Part shown: positions 20,428-29,135 of the stretch, piece by piece
Layout: each line of letters starts with the position of its first letter
Position numbering within the stretch: the stretch's first letter is position 1
From: Prevotellaceae bacterium
GTDB taxonomy: Bacteria; Bacteroidota; Bacteroidia; Bacteroidales; Bacteroidaceae
DNA: 64,000 nucleotides
Direction: 5' to 3'
NCBI GenBank assembly: GCA_021204865.1
Contig: JAJPYQ010000032.1
Location: forward strand, 33,014 to 97,013
The notes under the pieces: generated by a model
The model's input: the letters and a program-made list of their open reading frames with translations, nothing else
Told to the model about the DNA's origin: nothing
Databases searched by the model: none
Translations under genes and position numbers: made by a program

Positions 20428-21681
20428 ATGGCAACGATAAGACCATTCCGTGGCTTGCGTCCGCCTAAAGACTTGGTGGAGCAGGTGGAGAGCCGCCCCT
20501 ACGATGTGCTTTCCAGCGAGGAGGCAAGGCAGGAGGCTGGCGACAACGAGAAGTCTCTCTACCACATCATCAAGCCTGAGATAGACTTCCCCGTGGGCAC
20601 AAGCGAGTACGACCCCCGTGTGTACGAGCAGGCTGCCCTGAACTTCCGCAAGTTCCAGCAGGAGGGCTGGCTGGTGCAGGACACTCAGGACATGTACTAC
20701 ATCTATGCCCAGACGATGCAGGGCAGAACGCAGTACGGGCTTGTCGTGGCTGCTGCCGTCAGGGACTATATGACGGGCGTAATCAAGAAGCACGAGCTCA
20801 CGCGCAGGGACAAGGAGGAGGACCGCATGAAGCACGTGAGGGCTACGCAGGCCAACATGGAGCCTGTCTTCTTCGCCTACCCCGACAACGAGGTGATTGA
20901 CCGCCTCGTCGCTTCGTACGTCAGGCAAGCCCCCGAATACGACTTCATCGCACCCGTCGACGGCTTCCGCCATCAGCTCTGGCTCATCAGCAGCGAGGAC
21001 GACCAGAGGCTCATCACAGAGACCTTCGCCTCCATACCTTTCTTGTATATAGCCGACGGGCATCACCGCAGTGCCGCCGCCGCACTCGTGGGGGCGGAGA
21101 TGGCTAAGCGCAACCCCGACCAGACGGGCCAGGAGGAGTACAACTACTTCATGGCGGTCTGCTTCCCAGCGGGGCAGCTAACAATCCTCGACTACAACCG
21201 TGTGCTGAGAGACCTGAACGGAATGACGGGGCAGCAGTTCCTCGCCCGGCTTGCCGAGAGCTTCGACATTGAGATTGCCGAGGGCAGGCAGGAGGCTCGC
21301 CCACAGCGGAAGCACCAGTTCGCACTTTATCTCGAGGGGTCGTGGTACCGCCTCACGCTTCACGAGGGGAAGGTGGACGAGAGCGACACGATAGAGAGCC
21401 TCGACGTTAGCGTAAGCAGCAAGCTGATACTGGATAACCTGCTCAATATCACCGATTTACGCAGCGACAAGCGAATAGACTTCGTGGGTGGTCTTCGTGG
21501 CTACGAGGAGCTGGAGAAGAGGGTGGACAGCGGGGAGATGAAGATGGCTCTCGCACTCTATCCCGTGTCGATGGCGGAGATCATGAGCATTGCGGACAGC
21601 GGCGCCATCATGCCCCCGAAAGCCACTTGGTTCGAGCCTAAGCTGCGCAGCGGGCTGGTGGTGCATAAGCTCAGCTCTTGA
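20428..21681 (+). CDS. DUF1015 family protein
   Basis: IRPFRGLRPPKDLVEQVESRPYDVLSSEEAR, YIADGHHRSAAA. Confidence 0.88.
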   Translation: MATIRPFRGLRPPKDLVEQVESRPYDVLSSEEARQEAGDNEKSLYHIIKPEIDFPVGTSEYDPRVYEQAALNFRKFQQEGWLVQDTQDMYYIYAQTMQGRTQYGLVVAAAVRDYMTGVIKKHELTRRDKEEDRMKHVRATQANMEPVFFAYPDNEVIDRLVASYVRQAPEYDFIAPVDGFRHQLWLISSEDDQRLITETFASIPFLYIADGHHRSAAAALVGAEMAKRNPDQTGQEEYNYFMAVCFPAGQLTILDYNRVLRDLNGMTGQQFLARLAESFDIEIAEGRQEARPQRKHQFALYLEGSWYRLTLHEGKVDESDTIESLDVSVSSKLILDNLLNITDLRSDKRIDFVGGLRGYEELEKRVDSGEMKMALALYPVSMAEIMSIADSGAIMPPKATWFEPKLRSGLVVHKLSS

Positions 21682-21699
21682 GGCTGACGCACTGCCGCT

Positions 21700-22302
21700 A
21701 TGGACGACACGTATCTCACTCTGGCTGGTCCCTCTGAAGGCGAGTACTCCGAGAAGGGCAGCCGCTTCTTGGCGTTCGCGACGCACGTGTCGACCCTCGA
21801 CGACTGCCGTGTTCTTGTCAATCAACACGGCAGAAGATTCCACGATGCACGGCACTTGTGCTACGCTTACATGCTAGGTCCCGAGCGTGCGACATACAGG
21901 GCTGTGGACGACGGCGAGCCGAGCGGAACAGCGGGACGGCCCATCCTGGGGCAGATAAACAGCCGAGGACTGACGGACGTGCTCGTGATCGTTGTGCGCT
22001 ATTTCGGGGGGACTAAGCTGGGGACAAGCGGACTGATACGGGCTTACAAGACTGCCGCAGCGGCTGCTCTTAATGAAGCTAACATCGAGGAGCGAATGGT
22101 GTGCGACACCGTGACCGCGACTTTCGAGTATCCTTTACTCAGCCAAGTGATGCGGATAGTGAAAGACGAGGACTTGACCATCCTGAGGCAGGACTTCCAG
22201 CTCGAATGCGAGATGGTGCTGAAGGTGAGGAAGTCCGCCTCCAGCCACCTCGCTGAAAGGCTCCGTCAGGTGAGGGGCGTGGAAATACGAGTGAACGATT
22301 AA
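21700..22302 (+). CDS. IMPACT/YigZ family protein
   Basis: SRFLAFATHVSTLDDCR, DDGEPSGTAGRPILGQI, VVRYFGGTKLGTSGLIRAY. Confidence 0.92.
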   Translation: MDDTYLTLAGPSEGEYSEKGSRFLAFATHVSTLDDCRVLVNQHGRRFHDARHLCYAYMLGPERATYRAVDDGEPSGTAGRPILGQINSRGLTDVLVIVVRYFGGTKLGTSGLIRAYKTAAAAALNEANIEERMVCDTVTATFEYPLLSQVMRIVKDEDLTILRQDFQLECEMVLKVRKSASSHLAERLRQVRGVEIRVND

Positions 22303-22326
22303 ACATAACGTCCATTATAAGTTGAA

Positions 22327-23253
22327 ATGAGCAGGCAACTAAGCGGTGCCGAGTACGCCGCCTCGAAATACAACGAATACCAGGTGCGCGAGGCTTCGAC
22401 GCTCACAGAATTTCTAAGCAAGCAGATGTCAGGCATCAGCCGCACCAGGCTGAAGAACATCCTGCAAGGTCGCGGCGTGCAGGTGGACAGATGTGTCGTC
22501 ACACAGTTCGACTTTCCGCTGCGTCCCGGCATGCTGGTGCGCGTGAGCAAGCACCGCGGCAAGACCGACCTCCGTAGCCGCTGGATACAGCTAATATACG
22601 AGGACAAGGACATCGTCGTCGTTAACAAAGAGCCCGGAATACTGAGCATGGCAGCCACTCCAAGGCAGTTCTGCATAAAGAACATACTGGACGGATACTT
22701 TGACAAGCGCAACTTCAAGTGCCATGCACACGTCGTTCACCGCCTCGACAAGGAGACAAGCGGCCTGCTGGTCTACGCCAAGACAATCGAGGCCGCAAGA
22801 ACGCTGCAAACTGACTGGAAGTCATACTGTTACGACCGCCGATATCTCGCAGTGCTTGAAGGCAGGATGGAACGCGAGGGAGGCACCCTTCAGAGCTGGC
22901 TTAAGGACGACAAGAACTACTACACGCACAGTAGCCCCTTTGACAACGGAGGAAAACTTGCCATAACCCACTACCACACGCTGCAATGCTCGGACAATTT
23001 CTCACTCGTAGAGATGCGCCTCGAGACTGGCAGAAAGAACCAGATACGTGTGCAGATGGCAGACATCGGGCATCCCGTCGTCGGCGACATCAAGTACGGC
23101 AGCGGACCTGGCCCCTTGGACAGGCTTTGCCTCCACGCCTTCCGCCTTTTCCTCACCCATCCCACGACGGGCGAACGCCTCCAGTTCGAGACACCCTACC
23201 CCGCCAGCTTCGTGAAGTTGACGAAAGCAAATGCTGTAATGCAAGACTTTTAG
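22327..23253 (+). CDS. RluA-family pseudouridine synthase with N-terminal S4-like region
   Basis: HVVHRLDKETSGLLVYAKT, LETGRKNQIRVQMADIGHPVVGD. Confidence 0.93.
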   Translation: MSRQLSGAEYAASKYNEYQVREASTLTEFLSKQMSGISRTRLKNILQGRGVQVDRCVVTQFDFPLRPGMLVRVSKHRGKTDLRSRWIQLIYEDKDIVVVNKEPGILSMAATPRQFCIKNILDGYFDKRNFKCHAHVVHRLDKETSGLLVYAKTIEAARTLQTDWKSYCYDRRYLAVLEGRMEREGGTLQSWLKDDKNYYTHSSPFDNGGKLAITHYHTLQCSDNFSLVEMRLETGRKNQIRVQMADIGHPVVGDIKYGSGPGPLDRLCLHAFRLFLTHPTTGERLQFETPYPASFVKLTKANAVMQDF

Positions 23254-23263
23254 GCTGATTTGT

Positions 23264-23293
23264 TTTGCGATACAAGATAAATCACTAACTTTG
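23264..23293 (+). promoter_or_regulatory. Bacteroidetes promoter of higBA: TTTG (-33) and TAACTTTG (-7), 18-bp spacer
   Basis: TTTG at 23264-23267, TAACTTTG at 23286-23293. Confidence 0.65.
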
Positions 23294-23310
23294 CAGGTGA
23301 GAATGACAGC

Positions 23311-23610
23311 ATGAGGATTATATCACACAGAAGACTGCGTGAATACTATGAGGCGGAAGGACACGAGGACGCACGTGTGGCTTTGGAGCGATGGTACGAG
23401 ATAGCCGAGAATGCCGAATGGAAAAGCCTGTCGGACATAAAAGTTGACTTCCGCTCCACGGATTATGCCGGTAACCAGCACTATGTTTTTAACATTAGAG
23501 GTAATCGCTATCGCCTGGTCGTAGTCATCAAGTTTGTTATGGGGAGTATATACGTGCGATGGGTCGGCACACATAAAGAATATGACAAGATAGATTGTTC
23601 AACGATATAA
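23311..23610 (+). CDS. higB: HigB-type mRNA interferase toxin
   Basis: RLVVVIKFVMGSIYVRWVGTHKEYDKID, typical HigB C-terminus; paired with HTH antitoxin. Confidence 0.88.
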   Translation: MRIISHRRLREYYEAEGHEDARVALERWYEIAENAEWKSLSDIKVDFRSTDYAGNQHYVFNIRGNRYRLVVVIKFVMGSIYVRWVGTHKEYDKIDCSTI

Positions 23611-23622
23611 GAGCATGAAGTT

Positions 23623-23985
23623 ATGGAAGAGATCTCTAAAGAACAGTATGAGTATGCGGAGGCAAGGATTGAGGAGCTTCTGCCTCTGGTGGATGACAAC
23701 ACCCCGGCTGACGACAGGAATGCGGTTGAGCTGTCAATAGTCTCTGACATTGTGGTGGCGTACGAGAAGAAGCACTACCCCATCGCAAAGCCCACCGTTG
23801 CTGAACTGATAGAGCTTTCCCTTGAGGAAAAGGGAATGACACAAAGACAACTCGCCTCAGAGATTGGGGTAAGCCCTTCACGTGTGAACGACTATGTGGC
23901 TGGTCGCTCGGAGCCCACCCTGAAGATAGCAAGGCTACTGTGCCGGGTACTCGGCATCCAGCCGACATTGATGCTCGGAATGTGA
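23623..23985 (+). CDS. higA: HigA-type antitoxin, XRE HTH
   Basis: EEKGMTQRQLASEIGVSPSRVNDYVAGRSEPTLKIARLLCRVLGI. Confidence 0.88.
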   Translation: MEEISKEQYEYAEARIEELLPLVDDNTPADDRNAVELSIVSDIVVAYEKKHYPIAKPTVAELIELSLEEKGMTQRQLASEIGVSPSRVNDYVAGRSEPTLKIARLLCRVLGIQPTLMLGM

Positions 23986-24057
23986 AGTGCTTGGTGTGAC
24001 GCTTGAATTCACCAATTCCAAGTCTACCCAGTTGTTAATAATCCGGGCAACGGTCAC

Positions 24058-24123
24058 CACCCCCAAACACATACCTACCAACCCCTATATATAAGGGGTT
24101 GGTAGGTATATGTTTGAGGGGTG
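24058..24123. repeat. Palindromic hairpin repeat, copy 1
   Basis: CACCCCCAAACACATACCTACCAACCCCTATATATAAGGGGTTGGTAGGTATATGTTTGAGGGGTG, near-perfect inverted repeat. Confidence 0.9.
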
Positions 24124-24184
24124 TATGTACCCGTATTGCCAAGATTATTTGTATGACATTATATATAATGAGAGTAGCACCTGA

Positions 24185-24235
24185 AAGACCACCTACCTAA
24201 CCGGAGCATATAGGGAATGGTTGGTAGGTAGTCTT
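24185..24235. repeat. Palindromic hairpin repeat, copy 2
   Basis: AAGACCACCTACC...GGTTGGTAGGTAGTCTT. Confidence 0.75.
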
Positions 24236-24254
24236 AGTTCCTATGGCTGCCATC

Positions 24255-24304
24255 AAACACCACCCACCATACCTTAGTATATATAGGCAGGTTGGTGGGT
24301 GTTT
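24255..24304. repeat. Palindromic hairpin repeat, copy 3
   Basis: AAACACCACCCACC...GGTTGGTGGGTGTTT. Confidence 0.8.
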
Positions 24305-24360
24305 CCATTTGCCCGTGCGATTTTCCCCGCCCACATGCGGTGCGAATGCGAAGAATTGCC

Positions 24361-24368
24361 TATCTTTG
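24361..24368 (+). promoter_or_regulatory. -7 element TATCTTTG preceding ncRNA candidate copy 1
   Basis: TAnnTTTG; same context conserved at 38741-38748 (minus). Confidence 0.55.
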
Positions 24369-24374
24369 CGACAC

Positions 24375-24592
24375 AAACCGTAAACCAAACCGATATGTAA
24401 AGACCAAGAGTAGGACACTTAGATAAAGCGTTAGCTTACGTTCTTGTCTTCTGTAAATAGCCAGTTTACGAGGCAGTCAAGGGTTTAAGCCGATGCTCAC
24501 GCGGAACGCGTGGGCTTTTACTCGTATATGACTGCAATGGTTTTGGCTATACCTCAGAAGACGTAGACGAAGAATCGGTCCACGTTTTTTTG
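24375..24592 (+). ncRNA. Candidate structured RNA (5' leader or standalone sRNA), copy 1
   Basis: Nested complementary segments: GTCTTCTG 24446-24453/CAGAAGAC 24555-24562; ATAGCCA 24457-24463/TGGCTAT 24544-24550; GCAGTCA 24473-24479/TGACTGC 24529-24535; hairpin GCTCACGCG-GAA-CGCGTGGGC 24495-24515; T7 tract at end; near-identical second copy. Confidence 0.65.
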
Positions 24593-24641
24593 TTGCCCAA
24601 GCTCCAGGCCATAGATAAACTGACCACTAAAAACTACAGCT

Positions 24642-25133
24642 GTGACAAGGAAATCATTAGTATTAGCATTGATGGCAGCTATGCTTCTGCTCGCCACCCC
24701 CGCCTTCGCCCAGAAACCCATCCAGAAACCGCAGAAGCCACAGAAGACAACCACCACAACTGCCCCAAGCAGACCTGCCGCCCCAAAACCTCCGAAGGTA
24801 AATGCCCAGTCGTCCGACAGCCCCGTTTCCGAGCTGGACGAGCTGAGAAGGGCTGCCGAGCAAGGAGATGCCGATGCCCAAACCAACCTGGGTTTTCGCT
24901 ATTACAACGGAGACGGCGTGACACAAAGCTACACAGAGGCAGTCAAGTGGTGGAGGAAGGCTGCCGAGCAGGGTAACGCTGACGCTCAATACAATCTGGG
25001 ATGTTGCTATGCCAATGGAGAAGGTGTTGCCCAAAGCGATGAGGAGGCATTAAAGTGGTTTCGCAAGGCTGCTATACAAGGGGACGCTGCCGCGATAAAA
25101 ATTCTGGAGGAGTTGGGTGAAACAGCCAACTAA
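24642..25133 (+). CDS. Secreted Sel1-repeat protein
   Basis: GTG start, signal peptide (RKSLVLALMAAMLLLATPAFAQ), Sel1 repeats (AAEQGNADAQYNLGCCYANGEGVAQSDEEALKWFRKAA). Confidence 0.8.
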   Translation: MTRKSLVLALMAAMLLLATPAFAQKPIQKPQKPQKTTTTTAPSRPAAPKPPKVNAQSSDSPVSELDELRRAAEQGDADAQTNLGFRYYNGDGVTQSYTEAVKWWRKAAEQGNADAQYNLGCCYANGEGVAQSDEEALKWFRKAAIQGDAAAIKILEELGETAN

Positions 25134-25213
25134 ACAGGCGGCAGGATAATAGCCATGAGCGAACACATAAGAACTGCGACACTATATTTTCTAACCATAA
25201 AAAGTAAGACACT

Positions 25214-27310
25214 ATGAAGAAGCTCTTTTTTACACTGACTCTATTGACGCTCGTGTTGCCCATGGCCGCACAGATAAGTGTGTCTCCATCGGACGAGCAA
25301 AGCGGGAAACTACTTATGGAGGCTTTCCAGGCGGTAGAGGCGCAGGAATATGACACGGCTATTGAACTCGCTCTGGAGGGGCTTAAACACACGACAAACT
25401 CGCAACTAAGGTCGTATCTCTACAGTGAGCTCGCCTCCGCCTATCACGACTCAGGGGAGAAGACAAAAGCCGTGGAAGCAGCCTACAAGGGATTGGCTGA
25501 AGACTACACCAACTCCATACTGCAATACAATCTTGAGGTGTTTCTTTATGAGTTGGAACAGTATGACAACGCCGAGAGAGCCTTCTTGCAATTGCTGGAA
25601 CTCAACAAAAGGACTCCCGTGGACAAACAGTGGCTTTGCGGAGCATACGCATATATGGGTCTTATACAGCAGAAGAGAGGGCAATACCTTCCGGCGGAAG
25701 ACTCGTTCAAGAAAGCGATAGACTTAGCGCCGAACAAATACTCTGTCCAGATGCAAGGTGCTTACAATGGTCTTGGCGATGCCTGCTTTGAGCAAAAGAA
25801 ATACCAAGAGGCAATAGAGCCGTATGAAGTGGCCGCGTCCTTGCAAGTGGACAACCTGAACGGAAGGCACTACAAACTGGCTGTATGCTACTTTAACACA
25901 GGCAATACGGACAAGGCGATAGAGAACTTCAAGAAATACATCGAGATCTTCAACTCTAATTTGGAGACTTTATTGTTAGCCAGTGAAGACGAGGAAGAGA
26001 AGAAGATACTTGCCGAAATGGACATAGACGCAACCGAGTTGGTGGCGATGTGTATCGACACGTACCGCTACTTGGGCATGATATACTACGGAAAAAGGGA
26101 TTACGCCTCCGCCACCTCATACGCCAACACTTTTATGCTCAATGGCAGCGACGACGGCGGTGTCAACAAAAAGTTATTAGGGTATTCCTCACTAACAGAC
26201 TTCTTGTGGCTTATCGACTTGTACCTCAACAGAAACAAAGACACTGAGACAGGGCAGGCACTGTTCGAGGTAGGTATGGAGAACTACCCTGACAACCCAG
26301 ACATCTTGTTTATCAAGGCCATTTCGGATGGAGATGGAGCTGCGGAGGAAGATGTGGAAATTTATAAGGAGATAATCAGGCAGGAACAAACATACTCGCC
26401 TATACAGTTCGACTATGCCACCGCCTATAACAACCTGGCGTGGGCTTACTACAATCTGGGACAAGCGGAAGCGGGACTGCCCTATGCGGAGAAGTCTGTC
26501 AGGATGAACGCCAAGCACGATTATAGCTGGGACACGCTTGGGAGAATATACTACGACTTGGGACGTTATGAGGACTGCATCACCGCTATGACCAAATGCG
26601 CGGCGATACCCAACTGCTCCACCCTGCAAATAGCCTACGAGTACATCGGCAACTCTTACAATAAGTTAGGTAACGAAGACGAGGGAAGTCAATGGCTCGA
26701 AAAGGCGAAAATGCCAGTAGCTTCTACTTCTGAACAGACGAGCCAGCAATCGGATTCCCCTCTGGTTTCTGGGATGATAAACGGTTACGAGTATGTCGAC
26801 CTTGGACTGAGCGTCAAGTGGGCGGTGTTCAACATAGGGGCTAACGCCCCGTGGGAATACGGAGACTACTACGCCTGGGGCGAGACACAGACGAAGTCAT
26901 CGTACACTGAGAGTAACAGCGTAACATACAAGAAGAAAATTAGCGACATAGCAGGCTGGGTGGACTACGATGCCGCCTGCGCCAACTGGGGAGGCTCGTG
27001 GCGTTTGCCCACAGCAGACGAGATAGACGAGCTGGTGAAGAAATGCAAATGGGAAGGAGGCGTGTGGCACGACCATAGCGGCTATATGGTGACAGGTCCT
27101 AACGGTAACTGCTTATTCCTTCCTACGGCTGGCTACCGCAGCGGCACGGAGCTTAACAAGGTCGGAGAGTTCGGAGATTACTGGACTTCCACACCTTATG
27201 AGGGCGACTCTCAGAATGCATACTATCTCTACTTCAACATAGAAAGCTATTGCAAGGACTGGCACGACCCTCGCATCACAGGGCAGACCATACGCCCAGT
27301 CTCTGACTGA
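25214..27310 (+). CDS. Secreted TPR protein with C-terminal Fibrobacter succinogenes major paralogous domain
   Basis: Signal peptide; TPR units; C-terminus YEYVDLGLSVKWAVFNIGANAPWEYGDYYAWGETQTK...TIRPVSD. Confidence 0.8.
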   Translation: MKKLFFTLTLLTLVLPMAAQISVSPSDEQSGKLLMEAFQAVEAQEYDTAIELALEGLKHTTNSQLRSYLYSELASAYHDSGEKTKAVEAAYKGLAEDYTNSILQYNLEVFLYELEQYDNAERAFLQLLELNKRTPVDKQWLCGAYAYMGLIQQKRGQYLPAEDSFKKAIDLAPNKYSVQMQGAYNGLGDACFEQKKYQEAIEPYEVAASLQVDNLNGRHYKLAVCYFNTGNTDKAIENFKKYIEIFNSNLETLLLASEDEEEKKILAEMDIDATELVAMCIDTYRYLGMIYYGKRDYASATSYANTFMLNGSDDGGVNKKLLGYSSLTDFLWLIDLYLNRNKDTETGQALFEVGMENYPDNPDILFIKAISDGDGAAEEDVEIYKEIIRQEQTYSPIQFDYATAYNNLAWAYYNLGQAEAGLPYAEKSVRMNAKHDYSWDTLGRIYYDLGRYEDCITAMTKCAAIPNCSTLQIAYEYIGNSYNKLGNEDEGSQWLEKAKMPVASTSEQTSQQSDSPLVSGMINGYEYVDLGLSVKWAVFNIGANAPWEYGDYYAWGETQTKSSYTESNSVTYKKKISDIAGWVDYDAACANWGGSWRLPTADEIDELVKKCKWEGGVWHDHSGYMVTGPNGNCLFLPTAGYRSGTELNKVGEFGDYWTSTPYEGDSQNAYYLYFNIESYCKDWHDPRITGQTIRPVSD

Positions 27311-27364
27311 AAGGAGAAGCATATCCCATAGACAGCATCGATGACAGGCATCAACATACAGACG

Positions 27365-28030
27365 ATGAGAAGTTTTCTTCTGCTTGCAGGGCTGCTTCTG
27401 TTTGCCTCCCCTAATTTCGGGCAGAAACCTATAAAGAAGCCAGTGCTGCCGAACAAAAACACAACAACCACTACGCCAAGCAAGCCTTCTCGCAGTTACA
27501 TAAACGGTCATGAATATGTTGACATTGGCTTGAGCGTCAAATGGGCAACCTGCAACGTCGGTGCCTCTTCTCCTTCGGAGTATGGCGACTACTTCGCCTG
27601 GGGTGAGACTCAAACGAAGTCGTTGTTCGTTGAAGATAACAGTGCCATAAGCAATAGGAGAATGCCAGACATAGCAGGCAACGCGAAATACGATGCGGCA
27701 CGCTCCAACTGGGGAGGCTCGTGGAGGCTGCCAACATCTGACGAATTGGACGAGCTGATAAGCAAATGCAAGAGAGAGTGGACGGCTATGGGCGGTGTGA
27801 ACGGCTACAAGGTGACAGGACCTAACGGGAAAAGCATCTTCCTCCCTGCCTCTGGCTGCTATAAGAGCAATACGCTCGGTTTCGCAGGAGGCTGTGCTGT
27901 CTATTGGACTTCCACCCCCTATGAGAAAGGCACACAGAATGCATACGGTCTCATCATCGTTAGCGACGGTTTTGAAAGGAGCGATGTCCCACGTTACTGC
28001 GGCGTGTCCGTTCGCCCCGTGTCAGACTGA
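27365..28030 (+). CDS. Secreted Fibrobacter succinogenes major paralogous domain protein
   Basis: Signal peptide; HEYVDIGLSVKWATCNVGASSPSEYGDYFAWGETQTK...VSVRPVSD. Confidence 0.8.
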   Translation: MRSFLLLAGLLLFASPNFGQKPIKKPVLPNKNTTTTTPSKPSRSYINGHEYVDIGLSVKWATCNVGASSPSEYGDYFAWGETQTKSLFVEDNSAISNRRMPDIAGNAKYDAARSNWGGSWRLPTSDELDELISKCKREWTAMGGVNGYKVTGPNGKSIFLPASGCYKSNTLGFAGGCAVYWTSTPYEKGTQNAYGLIIVSDGFERSDVPRYCGVSVRPVSD

Positions 28031-28143
28031 TATGCGACACAAGGTCAATGTGCATCATACGTTTGCCAGCAATGATTGGGCAGGAATGACGCAATGACAA
28101 TAATATGGAGCATGCTGTTGTTGGTGGAATATAGCTGCCCACG

Positions 28144-28193
28144 AAACACCACCCACCTCACCTCTCCCTATATATAAAGGTAGGTAGGTGTTT
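28144..28193. repeat. Palindromic hairpin repeat, copy 4
   Basis: AAACACCACCCACC...TATATA...GGTAGGTAGGTGTTT. Confidence 0.75.
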
Positions 28194-28290
28194 GCCGCTG
28201 GCATGGGGACGGAGAACACGCCTGTCGGGAGGCCTGGGCCGCTGCGGTCGGGTGCCTTCGGCCGCCGCGCTCGGTGTGCCGCGAGACGTG

Positions 28291-28349
28291 GGCTCTACTT
28301 GTACTCCGCCCAGCTCTTTATGGCGAGGTCCTCGAGCCTCAGTGTGCAG
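28291..28349. repeat. 59-bp exact duplicate of the carB 3' end
   Basis: Identical to 29132-29190 (ggctctacttgtactccgcccagctctttatggcgaggtcctcgagcctcagtgtgcag). Confidence 0.95.
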
Positions 28350-28368
28350 CATCTATTGCAGGGGCAGC

Positions 28369-28410
28369 GGTGAAGTGAAGCGCCTATATGTGGTCGCGCT
28401 TCACTTCACC
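28369..28410. repeat. Perfect 15-bp inverted repeat, 12-nt loop
   Basis: GGTGAAGTGAAGCGC-N12-GCGCTTCACTTCACC. Confidence 0.95.
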
Positions 28411-29124
28411 TTGCGTTGGCGTGAAGTCGCTTGCTTCCTGAGTTTTTCCTGCTCCTTGTCGAAACTCTCCAGGAAATGAGCCTCGACAGGCGAGAGGGCG
28501 TTCAGGCTTCTTTCCTTGTATTTGTCAAACTCCGTGTCGGCTTTCCACTTTGCCATCTCCCGCGGAAATCCTGCCCGTATGAGCAAGAAGCTCCTTCCCT
28601 GTCAGCTTTAGGAAATCATCCAGTTTCTCTATCCAGTCCTTCATGTACATCGGCTTGTGCGACTTAGCCTGTAGCTCAGCGAAATCCAGATAAAGGCTGA
28701 CGATGTGGTTCAGCGTGTCCAGTTCGTCGGGAGAAAGGTAGTTCTTCGCTACTTCAGCGTCTGTCCGTTTTGGCGTCGCCCAGACGCGGAACTGCACGCC
28801 CCTATGGGAATTGACGCGATAGCCCACGCTTATAATCATGTCAAGGTTATAGTATGCTGTCTGATGGGTTTGTGTCTTCCCCTCAATCGCGCCATGCCGA
28901 GTGGTTGTTGCATAAAACGCAACTACCATATCCGCCCGTAGTTCCCCAGTCTCAAAGATGTTCTTTATGTGCCGTGAGATGGTGGACTTATTTCTCTGGA
29001 ACAGTTCCGCCATCTGGTCGGCTGTGAGCCACACCGTGTCGTCAGACAGTGTGACCTCAATCCTCGTCCTCCCGTCAGAGGTCTGATAAAGGATGATATT
29101 CCCTTTGCCCGTCTCCTCGCTCAT
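28401..29124 (-). pseudogene. RhuM-family (virulence protein RhuM-like) gene, apparently frameshifted
   Basis: N-terminal ORF (28525-29124) reads LTADQMAELFQRNKSTISRHIKNIF...LTGKELL; C-terminal part continues in another frame (28401-28586: REMAKWKADTEFDKYKERSLNALSPVEAHFLESFDKE). Confidence 0.7.
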
Positions 29125-29135
29125 GTCTTACGGCT

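Noticed and set aside
24385-24592. Candidate RNA as 6S RNA or a transposon end
   Set aside because: Two copies inside accessory DNA argue against 6S, and no transposase ORF or terminal repeats were seen; left as unassigned pending Rfam
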